Shown: positions 62,801 through 64,000 of the stretch, in pieces | How the letters are laid out: each line of letters begins with the position of its first letter | Numbering within the stretch: the stretch's first letter is position 1 | Source of the DNA: Odontesthes bonariensis | Taxonomy: Eukaryota > Chordata > Actinopteri > Atheriniformes > Atherinopsidae | NCBI RefSeq assembly: GCF_027942865.1 | Contig: NC_134517.1 | Span: forward strand, 19,288,009-19,352,008 | Length of the DNA: 64,000 nt | Reading direction: 5' to 3' | Position numbers and translations under genes: made by a program | Notes under the pieces: model-generated | What the model was told of the DNA's origin: nothing | What the model saw: only the letters and a program-made list of their open reading frames with translations | Databases searched by the model: none

Positions 62801-63809
62801 CTCCTCTATCTCAGAAAAGCTCTCATCAGACAGAGTGTTACTCACTCATTAGGTCTTTAAACATGGTCTTCTCATGAGTCAGCAGGTGGTCAACAATGGA
62901 TTTCCAACTACAGACAAAAGAGGGCAGTCAAACAGCATTTATTAGACTTGGCATGCAAAAGTTGTGTACGTGATACAATTAAAAACACTTCAAGGAAACA
63001 GCTGAACTTTATTGCTTTTGGTTTGCTCAATAAAGCCAATGTGTGGGATTAAGCTGCACTCTGGAAAACAACTCAGGGACACCTTATGTAATCAGGCTAT
63101 TCAATCAGAGCATTTATTGATTAGTTGTGACAAATCCTCCAACTAGAACTAAACTTTCAGTTTGCACATCGACAGCTCTGCTGCCACCAGTCTTTGTGAA
63201 TGTATTGTTTGATGTTACTGAAGTTCAAGAGAGAGTAGATTAGTATATGATGAAAACAGCAATGAAAATCAAACCCATAAACATACAAACCTGCGTGAAC
63301 AGGAGGCCTCCATGGTGAAGAAGAGTGGGTCCATGAAGAGCTCAAAGGCCTCCTTCCTCCAGGCCCTTTTGGTATACGCATACCCACTGAGGCTGCTCAG
63401 CAGCTGAGCACCTGCTTCAAAGCTGGGCATATTATAGGCACTACAGGACAAAAAAATAAATAAAAAATTAGAGTCATGCATTCAATCCAAAAAAAGCTGT
63501 TGGCACATAGATAACCCTGCATTGGTAGTTACCTGTGGTTCTTCAGGTAGGGGAAAACATAGTACATGAGACGTGAGATAAGAGGAACTGCTTTCTCCTT
63601 CTCATCACTGCGATATACCATGTCCAGAAGGGGAGCCAAGATCTACGCAGCGAGGCAGTGTATTAAATGGTATCCATAGCACAGAAACAAATGTCAACCC
63701 TCTAATTCATTTTGCCAAAATCTTACCTCAGCCAGCAGCACAAGAGCCTGCACACTGTAGACTGAAGGAGCAGAGGAGGATACCATGGTGCTAGCATGAG
63801 TCACTGACT
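59899..63809 (-). CDS. dop1b: DOP1 leucine zipper-like protein B (Dopey-2), 3' part
   Basis: Ten exons keep phase: 63727-63809, 63533-63642, 63291-63440, 62846-62907, 62488-62616, 62249-62385, 62108-62163, 61864-62007, 61628-61760 and 59899-60156. They give the last 419 residues plus the stop; the gene continues past the right edge. DOP1 proteins are very large helical scaffold proteins of the Golgi/endosome trafficking system, working with MON2-type partners. Matching segments include [74 protein letters not shown] and [20 protein letters not shown], with the end [20 protein letters not shown]1B is favoured over DOP1A because of its place beside morc3 and chaf1b, as on human chromosome 21. 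The 1.47-kb last intron has no gene. Confidence 0.92.
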
Positions 63810-64000
63810 CTGACGAGGAGAGAAGGAAAAAGGAAAACAATGAGCGTCATCAAGCTTTTAATATTTCTATTGTTCTCTAAATGGGGTTGTCTTTATAGAT
63901 CCAACAGACGGAACAACACATGTAGATACCGTAGGCAGCAAATGAAATGCAACCTCAAAAGTCATCCCGCAGTAGAATGTTGTACTCATGTAATCTGTCA

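Overview
The window is nuclear DNA from a teleost fish. The genes are multi-exon with vertebrate splice signals, and the repeats are typical of fish: Rex1-like and L2-like LINEs, a BEL/Pao LTR element, TTAA- and 8-bp-flanked MITEs, and long dinucleotide tracts. The species cannot be named from the sequence. Four protein genes were rebuilt by following splice sites and checking that codon phase is kept at every junction. All four lie on the minus strand. The order dop1b, morc3, chaf1b (right to left) is the same order and relative orientation as DOP1B-MORC3-CHAF1B on human 21q22.

Layout. 1-7090 has no gene I can support; it holds microsatellites, homopolymers, CT-rich DNA and one tRNA-like relic. 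7093-15700 is a 988-residue nuclear-factor-like gene. It joins a retroelement-integrase-type HHCC zinc finger to a BTB domain, a long basic linker and two C2H2 fingers, the same domain order as ZBTB11 but with far fewer fingers. 15900-21080 is intergenic and full of DNA-transposon relics, including two complete TTAA-flanked elements. 21089-30110 is chaf1b (13 coding exons, 614 residues), the WD40 subunit of chromatin assembly factor 1. 30590-42640 is a transposon island: an L2-like LINE is split by a gag-less BEL/Pao element with a perfect 5-bp target duplication, and that element itself carries two pieces of other LINEs. A TIR element, a Rex1-like LINE and a second L2-like LINE follow. 43781-56214 is morc3 (19 coding exons, 1043 residues), a GHKL ATPase/CW zinc-finger protein with two introns that carry U12-type (minor spliceosome) signals, one of them AT-AC. 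58372-58655 is a tRNA-Phe(GAA)-like gene next to a SINE-like repeat. 59899-64000 is the 3' part of dop1b (10 exons, last 419 residues), which runs off the right edge.

Three of the four genes have nuclear or chromatin-type products: chaf1b loads H3-H4 behind replication forks, morc3 is a nuclear-body ATPase that reads H3K4me3, and the HHCC-BTB protein looks like a transcriptional regulator. dop1b belongs to a Golgi/endosome trafficking family. They look like neighbours in a conserved block, not an operon. The most unusual points are the integrase-finger/BTB fusion, the paired U12-type introns in morc3, and the nested retroelement whose gag is replaced by a LINE fragment.
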